This document shows positions 1-7,059 of a DNA stretch of 64,000 nucleotides, piece after piece (the stretch's first letter is position 1; every line of letters starts with the position of its first letter). This stretch comes from Devosia sp. MC521 (GTDB taxonomy: Bacteria > Pseudomonadota > Alphaproteobacteria > Rhizobiales > Devosiaceae). Made by a program: the position numbers and the translations under genes. The stretch lies in the NCBI RefSeq assembly GCF_014127105.1, contig NZ_CP059902.1, positions 1,397,001 through 1,461,000 of the forward strand, in the 5' to 3' direction. The notes beneath the pieces are model-generated. The model searched no databases, was not told the origin of the DNA, and was given only the letters and a program-made list of their open reading frames with translations.

Positions 1-365
1 AGTGCTGAGCCGGTCCCCATCACCACGGCGGCAAAGAACAGCAACCAGAACCCGTTAGCGAGCGCTAGGAACGCCACGCCAGCCGTCACAATCGCCAGCG
101 ATAGCGCCAGCCAATAGGGTTTTGGCTTTAGGTCGCCTGAAAGACCGAACAGCGGCTGGAGAATGCATGCTGTGATTTGCTGACCGAGAGTCAAAAGCCC
201 GATCTGGAAATAGCTTAGACCGTAGTTCTCACGGAACATCGGATAGAGTGCCGGAAGAAGGAATTGCAGCAAGTCATTCAACAAATGCGCGCCACTGACG
301 GCAAGGATGATGGACAAGGCTGTACGCTGCGCATCCGGGGCAGCACGCGAATTATGCTCTGACAT
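1..365 (-). CDS. MFS transporter, Fsr (fosmidomycin resistance)-like, partial
   Basis: The N-terminal 121 residues of an inner-membrane transporter; the gene runs off the left edge. After a short polar N-terminus there is an amphipathic helix with a His-Leu-Leu-Asn-Asp segment, then FQIGLLTL, a Gln-rich turn and LQPLFGLSGD followed by KPKPY, and further hydrophobic helices. This pattern matches the start of Fsr-type major facilitator drug exporters. ATG at 363-365 is the only good start. The substrate cannot be told from sequence. The two tRNA-Asn genes lie upstream on the same strand. Confidence 0.7.
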   Translation of the reverse strand, partial: MSEHNSRAAPDAQRTALSIILAVSGAHLLNDLLQFLLPALYPMFRENYGLSYFQIGLLTLGQQITACILQPLFGLSGDLKPKPYWLALSLAIVTAGVAFLALANGFWLLFFAAVVMGTGSA

Positions 366-462
366 TGAAATTGCTTCGAACGGAGGGAACAAACGTCCTA
401 ACCCGGTCGGGTGCGAAGAGCAACAGAGCAAAAGTAATACTGTTCGGGGGAGGGTAGAAAGA

Positions 463-538
463 TGGCTCCGCGAGCTGGACTCGAACCAGCGACCATTCGA
501 TTAACAGTCGAACGCTCTACCAACTGAGCTATCGCGGA
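463..538 (-). tRNA. tRNA-Asn (GTT), copy 1
   Basis: A complete 76-nt cloverleaf with encoded CCA. The acceptor stem TCCGCGA pairs with TCGCGGA, the D arm carries GCTCAGTTGGTAGAGC, the anticodon loop CTGTTAA gives GTT (Asn), and the T arm contains GGTTCGAGTCC. It is identical over its full length to the second copy at 590-665. Confidence 0.97.
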
Positions 539-556
539 ACACTTATCTTTCGGCTG

Positions 557-574
557 CTTACAGCAAGCTGTAAG
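557..574. other. Perfect hairpin between the two tRNA-Asn genes
   Basis: CTTACAGC-AA-GCTGTAAG, an 8-bp perfect stem with a 2-nt centre, lies in the 51-bp spacer between the tRNA genes. There is no T-run on the minus strand, so a processing or spacer hairpin of a tandem tRNA precursor is more likely than a terminator. On the plus strand a short T-run follows. Confidence 0.5.
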
Positions 575-589
575 ACTTTTAAAGAGAGA

Positions 590-665
590 TGGCTCCGCGA
601 GCTGGACTCGAACCAGCGACCATTCGATTAACAGTCGAACGCTCTACCAACTGAGCTATCGCGGA
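590..665 (-). tRNA. tRNA-Asn (GTT), copy 2
   Basis: The upstream copy of the tandem pair: 76 nt with CCA and anticodon GTT, base-for-base identical to 463-538. The spacing and common strand suggest co-transcription as one precursor. The identity suggests a recent duplication or gene conversion. Confidence 0.97.
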
Positions 666-770
666 ACATTTTCTTCTCTTTCGTTCTCAGCGATTGGTGT
701 CGCCGGGAACGAGGTGGGGTGTACCCAAACTGATCTGGTTTGCCAAGACCCTAATCGCAAAGGCTGTGAA

Positions 771-1358
771 TTACTTGTCTTTTCCCCAGCCCAAGGATCG
801 CCGTTGCGCAGCCAAAAGATCCGAGAAATCGTTGATATTAGCGAATGGGTTAGCCTTTTCGGCCGACCAATCGAGCTCTGACGCGTTGAGGCTCTCCAAA
901 GCGCGCTTCGGCGAACTCTGGCCTGCCACCTGCTTGAGCGCCGACACGCGCCATGCCGCATGTGTGGGATAGCGCTGCCCTTGCCACACGCTAACGACGG
1001 CGAGGCCTTGGGCGGCGAGGGGGGCACGCATAGCGTCGACATAGTGTGCGGGCAGAAAAGGCGAATCTACCGATGTCGTCACCACAATCGAGTCTTCGCT
1101 AGGTTCAATATGGTGCAGGAAAGCCCTTAGGCCGCCCATTGGCCCTTCATTCGGCCCGAGGTCCGGCACGCTCGCGGCAAGTCTAAGGTGGGGCTGTTCA
1201 GCAATACCTGTCGCGACATAGAGGGCGTCAGTTGACGCTGCCATCACGCCGCTAATGCGGTCTACGAGGCGCTCTCCGCCAATCCTTAGCTCGGCCTTGC
1301 GCACATGTCCCAAGCGGCTCCCCGTGCCCCCGGCGAGGATGAGGCCATAGACTGTCAT
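771..1358 (-). CDS. MobA-like NTP transferase (molybdenum cofactor guanylyltransferase family)
   Basis: A 195-residue cytoplasmic nucleotidyltransferase, the usual MobA length. MobA transfers GMP from GTP to molybdopterin-Mo. The nucleotide-binding loop LAGGTGSRLG is at residues 8-17, GPMGGL follows near residue 72, and TSVDSPFLP carries the expected metal-binding Asp. The usual GGDK after the loop is replaced by GHVRK, so the catalytic Lys is probably kept but the Asp is missing; guanylyl specificity is therefore uncertain. It overlaps the benE stop by 4 bp (ATGA) and is probably translationally coupled to it. Confidence 0.7.
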   Translation of the reverse strand: MTVYGLILAGGTGSRLGHVRKAELRIGGERLVDRISGVMAASTDALYVATGIAEQPHLRLAASVPDLGPNEGPMGGLRAFLHHIEPSEDSIVVTTSVDSPFLPAHYVDAMRAPLAAQGLAVVSVWQGQRYPTHAAWRVSALKQVAGQSSPKRALESLNASELDWSAEKANPFANINDFSDLLAAQRRSLGWGKDK

Positions 1359-2539
1359 GCCGACGGACGCGAACGCAGCAGCACAAGCAGCACTATGCCG
1401 CCAACCAGGCCCCAGAACGGAGCGCCAACGCCGATAATTGTGATTCCAGAAGCGGTTGTGACAAAAGTCAGGACTGCGGGCAGGCGCGTGTCCTCACTGT
1501 TGAGCGCTGCAGATAAGGAAGATGCAAGGCTTGCAAAGAGCGCCAGCCCGGCCACGGCCTGAATGAGAATGGGTGGAGACGCTGCGATGAATGCGGCGGC
1601 CACAGAGGCGATAAGTCCCAAAAGAATATAGGTACCGCCGGCGGCGATGGGGGCCGGCCAGCGCTTGCCCGGATCAGGATGCGCTTCTGGACCTGCGCAG
1701 ATGGCGGCTGTGATCGCTGCCAGATTCGACGTGATCCCCCCAAAAACGGCCGTAAGCGCGCTGACCGTTCCTGTCGCCAGAAACATAGTGGCAGGGGATA
1801 CCGCATAGCCATTTGCCCGCATCACAGCGAGGCCGGGCAGGTTCTGCGATGCCATCGTCACGATATAGAGGGGCAGTGCGATACGGATAATCGCATCCAC
1901 GGTAAACACGGGCATGACCGGCATTAGACTGGGCCACGCGCCATCAAACACGCCCGTCGGCAGCTGAGTGGTCGTTGCGAGAATAACTCCTGTCACCACC
2001 ACAGCAATTGGCACGGCATAGCGTCGAGCAAATTTCAGCCCTAACGCCCAAGCGAGAAGAATCGGTAGTGCAAGGAGAGGGAGGTCTCCAACCGCGCGAA
2101 TGGGGGCTAGGCACAGTGTGAGCAGCATCCCCGCTAGCATCGCATTGGCAATTGCCGACGGGATAGACGCCACGAGTCGTCCCAGTGGTTTAATGAAGCC
2201 GGTGAGGATGATCATCCCTGCACAGACGATAAAGGCACCCGTTACAGCAGGATAACCACCGATCGGCTCGCCGACAGTGAGCAGAAACGCGGCCCCTGGC
2301 GTGCTCCAAGCGATGGATATCGGAAGCCGAGAGCGCCAGGCGACAACAATGTTGAGAAGTCCAATGCCGAGACAGACGGCAAATAGGCCAGACCCCGCCT
2401 GCTGTGGCGAGGCGCCAGACGCCGTAAGTGCCGCCAAGAGCAAAGTAAAAGTGCTGGCATAGCCGACTACAGCAGCCAAAACTCCGGCGATAATCGGCTG
2501 GGCAGTGGCGCTGCGCCCCGTCAACACAGTGTCAGGCAT
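1355..2539 (-). CDS. benE: BenE family benzoate/H+ symporter
   Basis: A 394-residue polytopic inner-membrane protein with about 11-12 hydrophobic segments. Family marks are ISIAWSTPGAA near residue 75, VTGAFIVCAG, and SNLAAITAAICAGPEAHPD near residue 270. BenE proteins import benzoate with protons. No benzoate-degrading genes occur in the window, so the real substrate may be another aromatic acid. It is the first gene of a two-gene unit with the mobA-like gene. The start ATG at 2537-2539 faces the divergent gene at 2677. Confidence 0.85.
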   Translation of the reverse strand: MPDTVLTGRSATAQPIIAGVLAAVVGYASTFTLLLAALTASGASPQQAGSGLFAVCLGIGLLNIVVAWRSRLPISIAWSTPGAAFLLTVGEPIGGYPAVTGAFIVCAGMIILTGFIKPLGRLVASIPSAIANAMLAGMLLTLCLAPIRAVGDLPLLALPILLAWALGLKFARRYAVPIAVVVTGVILATTTQLPTGVFDGAWPSLMPVMPVFTVDAIIRIALPLYIVTMASQNLPGLAVMRANGYAVSPATMFLATGTVSALTAVFGGITSNLAAITAAICAGPEAHPDPGKRWPAPIAAGGTYILLGLIASVAAAFIAASPPILIQAVAGLALFASLASSLSAALNSEDTRLPAVLTFVTTASGITIIGVGAPFWGLVGGIVLLVLLRSRPSA

Positions 2540-2676
2540 CGTGATTCTCAGCCATTTGTTGGTAGGACGCTAACTTCCTCCCGCCACGTGGCCAACAGAT
2601 TATTGGTTTAACCGGAGGTTGATTGCAGAAATTGTGATTTTATGACTTAAATAGCCATCTGGGAGGGAGGTCCGCG

Positions 2677-2910
2677 ATGAATTTCAAAGTTGTTGCGGCA
2701 AACTACGACGCAGAGCATCATTTCCTCAGCTACACCGCCACCGGCGCAGTGCAGGGCAATCGGTTCACCGTGTCCTCCAAAGTGCGCTGTTTGAAGGATC
2801 CCCAAACAGCCGAGCGAACTCATATGGTGGTGCTTCTGGCCCTGTCGGAACATTTCAAGCGACCCAATGCTAGTGGCTATCCTTGGTACGGCAAAGCCAG
2901 CCTAAGCTAG
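2677..2910 (+). CDS. Small conserved-type protein of unknown function
   Basis: A 77-residue soluble protein, not recognised. It is preceded by a strong ribosome-binding site (GGGAGGGAGG about 7 nt before the ATG). It has no signal peptide or membrane segment. It contains two cysteine-poor beta-like stretches (VVAANYD, FTVSSKV) and an aromatic C-terminus (YPWYGK). The good ribosome-binding site, codon use like its neighbours and a GC-rich hairpin right after the stop support a real gene. Confidence 0.6.
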   Translation: MNFKVVAANYDAEHHFLSYTATGAVQGNRFTVSSKVRCLKDPQTAERTHMVVLLALSEHFKRPNASGYPWYGKASLS

Positions 2911-2911
2911 C

Positions 2912-2936
2912 CCCCGCTCATAAGGGCTTTGCGGGG
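2912..2936 (+). terminator. Weak intrinsic terminator after the 77-residue protein
   Basis: CCCCGC at 2912-2917 pairs with GCGGGG at 2931-2936 across a 13-nt loop, right after the stop codon at 2908-2910. The following sequence is A/T-rich but lacks a solid T-run, so termination would be partial. Confidence 0.4.
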
Positions 2937-2985
2937 AATAAACGAAGTTTTGCACACGGACCCTCTCTCACTCATGCAAGAGTTC

Positions 2986-3013
2986 TTGACAGTTTAGCCT
3001 AAACCCCTGAAAA
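2986..3013 (+). promoter_or_regulatory. Candidate sigma70-type promoter of tRNA-Cys
   Basis: A perfect -35 hexamer TTGACA (2986-2991) is followed after 16 bp by a weak -10-like TGAAAA (3008-3013), and the tRNA starts at 3024. Alphaproteobacterial tRNA promoters commonly keep a strong -35, which fits. The -10 match is poor. Confidence 0.4.
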
Positions 3014-3023
3014 GGCGCGCAGA

Positions 3024-3097
3024 GGCCGCGTGGCGGAGTGGTTACGCAGCGGATTGCAAATCCGCGTACTCCGGTTCAATTCCGGACGCGGCCTCCA
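3024..3097 (+). tRNA. tRNA-Cys (GCA)
   Basis: A 74-nt tRNA with encoded CCA. GGCCGCG pairs with CGCGGCC, the D arm begins TGGCGGAGTGG, the anticodon loop TTGCAAA gives GCA (Cys), and the T arm contains GGTTCAATTCC. Confidence 0.97.
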
Positions 3098-3296
3098 ACT
3101 TCCCCCATTTATCGTACATCTGACCCAGTGCTGGTGGTTCGCCACTTGATGGTGGTGTTCGGCTGCTCAACGTGCAGTTGCGCGGCCACTCTCGCGCGGT
3201 GCTGGGCGCTTTGCCGCAAATCTGCTGTGATTGCATCGTCCTGGACGACTGCACCCTTGCGTTGAATAGCTTGTGGCGCAGTGTTGGAGGGGCGTT

Positions 3297-3734
3297 ATGC
3301 GTATTATTCTTGCTGTCGGCATCTTGGCGTTGGTAATTGGCGGACAAGCGCGGGGTGAAACTCCGGTTCCTGACGCTGTTTTCGAGCGAAGCGAGCCAGC
3401 GAATGCTGTACTCACCCTCACGCGGAGCGCCAGTGAGTGGCTGGTCTATATCCGTGCAGGCGGTCTTCCCAATGGCGGCGCGACGGCTGCTGATTGTGAG
3501 CTTGGGGCGATGGGGCCGCAGGATGGTGAGGGTGTTATTTCCGCGCGATTGGTCCCGTTTGAGGGCGAACTTGCGAGCATCAATGAGGCCGATTTGGCTG
3601 GCACTGATATTGTGATCGAGATCGCGGTGGGGCCTGAGGGAGCGTTCGTGGTTGATGGCGGTGCCAGCATGCGTTTCTGTGGTATGGGCTCCGATATTGA
3701 CGGCTTCTATGCCCGGAACGAGACGCCAGAGTGA
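3297..3734 (+). CDS. Secreted protein of unknown function
   Basis: A 145-residue protein with a signal peptide: a short positive start, a hydrophobic core (ILAVGILALVIGG), then a likely cut near ARG-ETP around residue 22. The ATG at 3297 is chosen over an earlier in-frame start because TTGGAGGGG lies just upstream and the signal peptide begins there. The mature part is acidic and has two cysteines that could form a disulfide (near residues 67 and 132), consistent with a periplasmic location. No family is recognised. Confidence 0.6.
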   Translation: MRIILAVGILALVIGGQARGETPVPDAVFERSEPANAVLTLTRSASEWLVYIRAGGLPNGGATAADCELGAMGPQDGEGVISARLVPFEGELASINEADLAGTDIVIEIAVGPEGAFVVDGGASMRFCGMGSDIDGFYARNETPE

Positions 3735-3838
3735 GCTGTGTTTAGGGCATCGCTGTTGGCAGATCGTCATACTGCGACTTATGGCTGTGATAATTAGCCG
3801 GTCGAGCGCCGTTCTAAGAAATTGGAGTTTCGAGAGTT

Positions 3839-4489
3839 ATGGCTGATTACTCTGCCGCGCGCCGGGTTATGGTCGAAACGCAAATTCGTCCCGCGGCCGT
3901 GCATGATGAGCGCTTGCTCCAAGCACTAGGACAAGTGCCGCGCGAAGCTTTTGTGCCCGAGGCGCGCCGCGGTCTGGCCTATACCGATGGGCATCAACCT
4001 TTAAATGTGTCGGGCCGCTATTTGGCTGCCCCTGCAGTTTTTGCGCAAATGGTGCAACTGGCGGACTGTCGGCATGAAGATCGCGTCCTTGATGTCGGTT
4101 GTGGCTCCAGCTACTCCGTTGCGATCTTTGCGCATCTAGCGTCAGCTGTCGATGGTGTCGAAACTGATGATCACTTGCGAGGCGACGCTGCCGCGGCGCT
4201 CACCTCCATTGGTGCGGTGGGGTATTCTTTGCTGTCGCAGCTGCCGACGCAAGCTTCCGGCAAGCAATACGAGGTCATCTTCGTCGGCGGTATGCTGGCG
4301 GAGTCGCCGGACGAGCTTTTGCCACTATTGGCAGATGGCGGACGGCTCGTTGTTGTCTTAAAAGATGGTCCAACAGGTGTCGCTTGGGTCTATGAGCGCG
4401 ACGGGGAGCGGGTAACGAAGCGGTCGTATTTCAATGCGATACTGCCCTCGGCTCTTAATAGGCCCGTGCCTACCGATTTTGTGTTCTAA
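3839..4489 (+). CDS. Protein-L-isoaspartate O-methyltransferase family protein
   Basis: A 216-residue SAM-dependent methyltransferase of the PCMT fold. This family methylates isoaspartyl residues in damaged proteins. The N-terminal VETQIRP and PREAFVPE segments are typical of the alphaproteobacterial Pcm homologue encoded beside tolC. The SAM loop VLDVGCGSSYS is at about residues 83-93, with a usual second Gly replaced by Ser. The acidic VDGVETD follows as motif II. The substrate of this tolC-linked paralogue is unproven. Confidence 0.8.
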   Translation: MADYSAARRVMVETQIRPAAVHDERLLQALGQVPREAFVPEARRGLAYTDGHQPLNVSGRYLAAPAVFAQMVQLADCRHEDRVLDVGCGSSYSVAIFAHLASAVDGVETDDHLRGDAAAALTSIGAVGYSLLSQLPTQASGKQYEVIFVGGMLAESPDELLPLLADGGRLVVVLKDGPTGVAWVYERDGERVTKRSYFNAILPSALNRPVPTDFVF

Positions 4490-4614
4490 GTTGTCGAATG
4501 TTGCCAAATGGCGATTGGTCCGGCGTTTGGAATGCGTTAAGTATAGTAAGATTTGCGCATGAACCGGTTATTGCCCCCGGACATGGTGCTCGAGTTTTTG
4601 GGGCAGGAGACGGC

Positions 4615-6009
4615 ATGATGAAGTTCACAGGCTTTCTGAAAGTTAGCGCGCTGGCTTTGGCTGTAGCTGTTTCTTCGGTTGGAACGACGCAGGCTCAATC
4701 TATCGCAGAGGCGCTGGCACGGGCTTATGAACATGCGCCTGAGTTGCAGTCAGCACTTCTGAATGCGCAGTCGCAGGCGGAAAACATCGTGACGGCGAAG
4801 TCTGCTAAGTTGCCAACGATTTCGGGCAGTTTCGGCGCTTCCGAAAGCATTAGTAACGCCACGGGTCAGACTTTGGCGTCAGGGTCTCATCCTGTCATCG
4901 GTAGCCAGTTTAATGCTGGCCTGCGTTACGATCAGACCTTGTTCGATAATTTTAAGTCCGACGCACAGATCGAACAGGCGCGTGCTGGTGCAGAAGCGGC
5001 TGAGTATCAGCTGCGGAACACCGAGCAAAACGTGCTGCTCAACGTCGTTCAGGCTTATATGGACGTGCTACGGTTCCGCGAACTCGTTTCGCTCCGCCAA
5101 GAGAATATAGCTTTCTTCCAGGCGCAGCTACGCTCAGCGCAGGATCGTCTTGAAGTCGGCGAAGGCACGCGTATCGATGTTGCGCAGGCGCAGGCGAGAG
5201 CCGCTCAGGGGCAGGCCGCGTTCCGCGCCGCTCAGGGCTCGCTTGAAACCGCCGAGGCCACGTTCCAGCGTTATGTTGGGGTTCGTCCGCAGGGTCTAAG
5301 CGCTGGCCACAACTTTGCGCGCTTGGTGCCAAACTCTATCGATGGCGCAATTGCTGAAGCTGAAATTGGTCACCCAGCTATTCTCTTGGCGAAGGCCAGC
5401 ATTCGCGCGGCGCAGGCTGGTGCCGATATTGCTGCCGCCTCTGGTGGGCCGACGGCTTCGCTGACCGGTCAGGTTGGTGGCGCGCTCAGCGTTGGTAACC
5501 GCAATAACACCGGCACGGGTACACTGTCGGGTTCCGTTGGTATCAACGTAGCCGTTCCGATTTATTCCGGCGGGCGTATTGGAGCGGCTGTGCGCCAGGC
5601 GAACCTTGGTCAGATCAAGTCGGAAGTCGATGCTATGTCGACCTATGATCAGATCCGTCAGGCTGTTATTTCTGCATGGTCCGGCATTCAGAGTGCTGAC
5701 GCCCAGATTCAGGCCGCTCAGGCTGCTGTGGCTGCGAGCAACACCGTGCTCGAAGGCGTTATTCAGGAGCGCGACCTTGGAACGCGCACCACGCTGGATG
5801 TCCTGAACTCTCAGGCGGATTTGACCAGCGCTCGTGAGAGCCTGATCACCGCGTCGAGCCAGAAAACAATTGCGACGTTCTCGCTGCTTTCCGCGACGGG
5901 TCGTCTGACTGCCGCGAATCTCGGTTTGGGTGTCGCCACCAAGACCGCGGTTCCTTACACGCAGGCGGTCGAGGATGTTTGGCAGGAATTGCGCACGATT
6001 CCTCAATAA
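4615..6009 (+). CDS. tolC: TolC family outer membrane channel protein
   Basis: A 464-residue precursor of the outer-membrane exit duct for type I secretion and RND/MFS efflux. The start is set at the double ATG 4615/4618, preceded by AGGAG (4605-4609); an earlier in-frame ATG at 4498 would put 39 residues before the signal peptide. A signal peptide with a Thr-Gln-Ala-Gln-Ser cut region is followed by IAEALARAYEHAPEL and two long coiled-coil repeats rich in Ala/Gln (roughly residues 60-220 and 260-430), as expected for the alpha-barrel of TolC. A strong terminator follows. Confidence 0.9.
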   Translation: MMKFTGFLKVSALALAVAVSSVGTTQAQSIAEALARAYEHAPELQSALLNAQSQAENIVTAKSAKLPTISGSFGASESISNATGQTLASGSHPVIGSQFNAGLRYDQTLFDNFKSDAQIEQARAGAEAAEYQLRNTEQNVLLNVVQAYMDVLRFRELVSLRQENIAFFQAQLRSAQDRLEVGEGTRIDVAQAQARAAQGQAAFRAAQGSLETAEATFQRYVGVRPQGLSAGHNFARLVPNSIDGAIAEAEIGHPAILLAKASIRAAQAGADIAAASGGPTASLTGQVGGALSVGNRNNTGTGTLSGSVGINVAVPIYSGGRIGAAVRQANLGQIKSEVDAMSTYDQIRQAVISAWSGIQSADAQIQAAQAAVAASNTVLEGVIQERDLGTRTTLDVLNSQADLTSARESLITASSQKTIATFSLLSATGRLTAANLGLGVATKTAVPYTQAVEDVWQELRTIPQ

Positions 6010-6032
6010 ATTCCTAATGAGAGTTTAATCTT

Positions 6033-6065
6033 TTGTGGCCAGGCTCGTCCTGGCCACAAGTTTTA
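6033..6065 (+). terminator. Intrinsic terminator of tolC
   Basis: TTGTGGCCAGG pairs perfectly with CCTGGCCACAA (11-bp stem, loop CTCGT), followed by GTTTT. It separates tolC from popZ. Confidence 0.9.
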
Positions 6066-6185
6066 GTGGATGACGCTTTCTCGCTGACATTCAAAGATTC
6101 TCTTCGAGTGTCTTTGGCGCTAATCTCTTGTTTACGAATCATGGTGGTGGACCGCTGTGATCGGGCGCACGAGTAAGAGGCACAG

Positions 6186-6932
6186 ATGAACAAGCCGGCT
6201 ACGAAAGAACCGTCCATGGATGAAATCCTGTCGTCCATTCGACAGATCATCGCCGACGATGACGCAGCGAGCGTTCCGCGCCGGCCATCCATTTTGTCTG
6301 CGCCCCCACCGATGCAAGCAACGCCTGTTCACGCCCTCGGCGCTGGCTCCGATCGTGATTTGAGCGATATGCTCGAAGACGTCGAGCCACTCGCATTGGA
6401 TGCGTCGCAAATCGTTGAACAGGGTCAAGTCGAGGCGTTTAGCTTTGAGTCGATCCTTGCAGATACTGAAGCGTCGACTGACGTGGCCGCTGCAGCCCTC
6501 ACTGAACCCGAAGATGTCACTTTCGATTTAGATACCGATTTGCCCAGTTTTGAACCTGCTCCAGCCCGTCCCGCAATCGTGCACGACGAGCCTGTATTCG
6601 CCCCGTTCTCTCAGCCAAAGCTTACTGCTGTAGACGAGTTTTTCGTTCCTGAAGCGCCGAAAGAAGCAGTAGCGGACACATCGCCGCTGCCTGATCCGGA
6701 GCTGTCGGCCGAAATCGCTCGTGAACTGCTTGAACCTGCAACCCGCGCCGCAGTGCGTGGTTCCATCGGCAAGCTCAACGCTCTTGGTATTGGCAACCCA
6801 ACCATCACCATTGAGCAGATGACCCGCGAATTGCTTCGCCCAATGCTGAAAGACTGGCTCGACGAGCACCTTCCAGCTGTTGTCGAGCGCATGGTCGAGC
6901 GCGAAATTTCCAAGATATCACGCGGAGAGTGA
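6186..6932 (+). CDS. popZ: PopZ-like polar organizing protein (DUF2497)
   Basis: A 248-residue protein that in relatives forms a polar matrix anchoring ParB-parS and client proteins. The N-terminal helix EPSMDEILSSIRQII (about residues 9-23) is the client-binding helix. An acidic, proline-rich disordered linker follows to about residue 170. The C-terminal helices (LNALGI, ELLRPMLKDWLDEHLP, VERMVEREI) are the oligomerisation module. The position directly before valS is conserved in Hyphomicrobiales. Two GANTC sites lie upstream (6096, 6136). Confidence 0.88.
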   Translation: MNKPATKEPSMDEILSSIRQIIADDDAASVPRRPSILSAPPPMQATPVHALGAGSDRDLSDMLEDVEPLALDASQIVEQGQVEAFSFESILADTEASTDVAAAALTEPEDVTFDLDTDLPSFEPAPARPAIVHDEPVFAPFSQPKLTAVDEFFVPEAPKEAVADTSPLPDPELSAEIARELLEPATRAAVRGSIGKLNALGIGNPTITIEQMTRELLRPMLKDWLDEHLPAVVERMVEREISKISRGE

Positions 6933-7059
6933 TCGGATTGGGAGATGCTGATTAAACATCGGCTGTTGACCCCGAACCCGGCATTTGCTTGAAGTCTGCC
7001 AATCTCTTTCCGACCCGCCATGGTCACCCTGGCGGGTCGATGCTGTTGCGAGTGACGTT

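Noticed and set aside
3042-3770. 242-codon open frame on the minus strand
   Set aside because: Overlaps tRNA-Cys and the secreted protein that has a signal peptide and ribosome-binding site; no family match.
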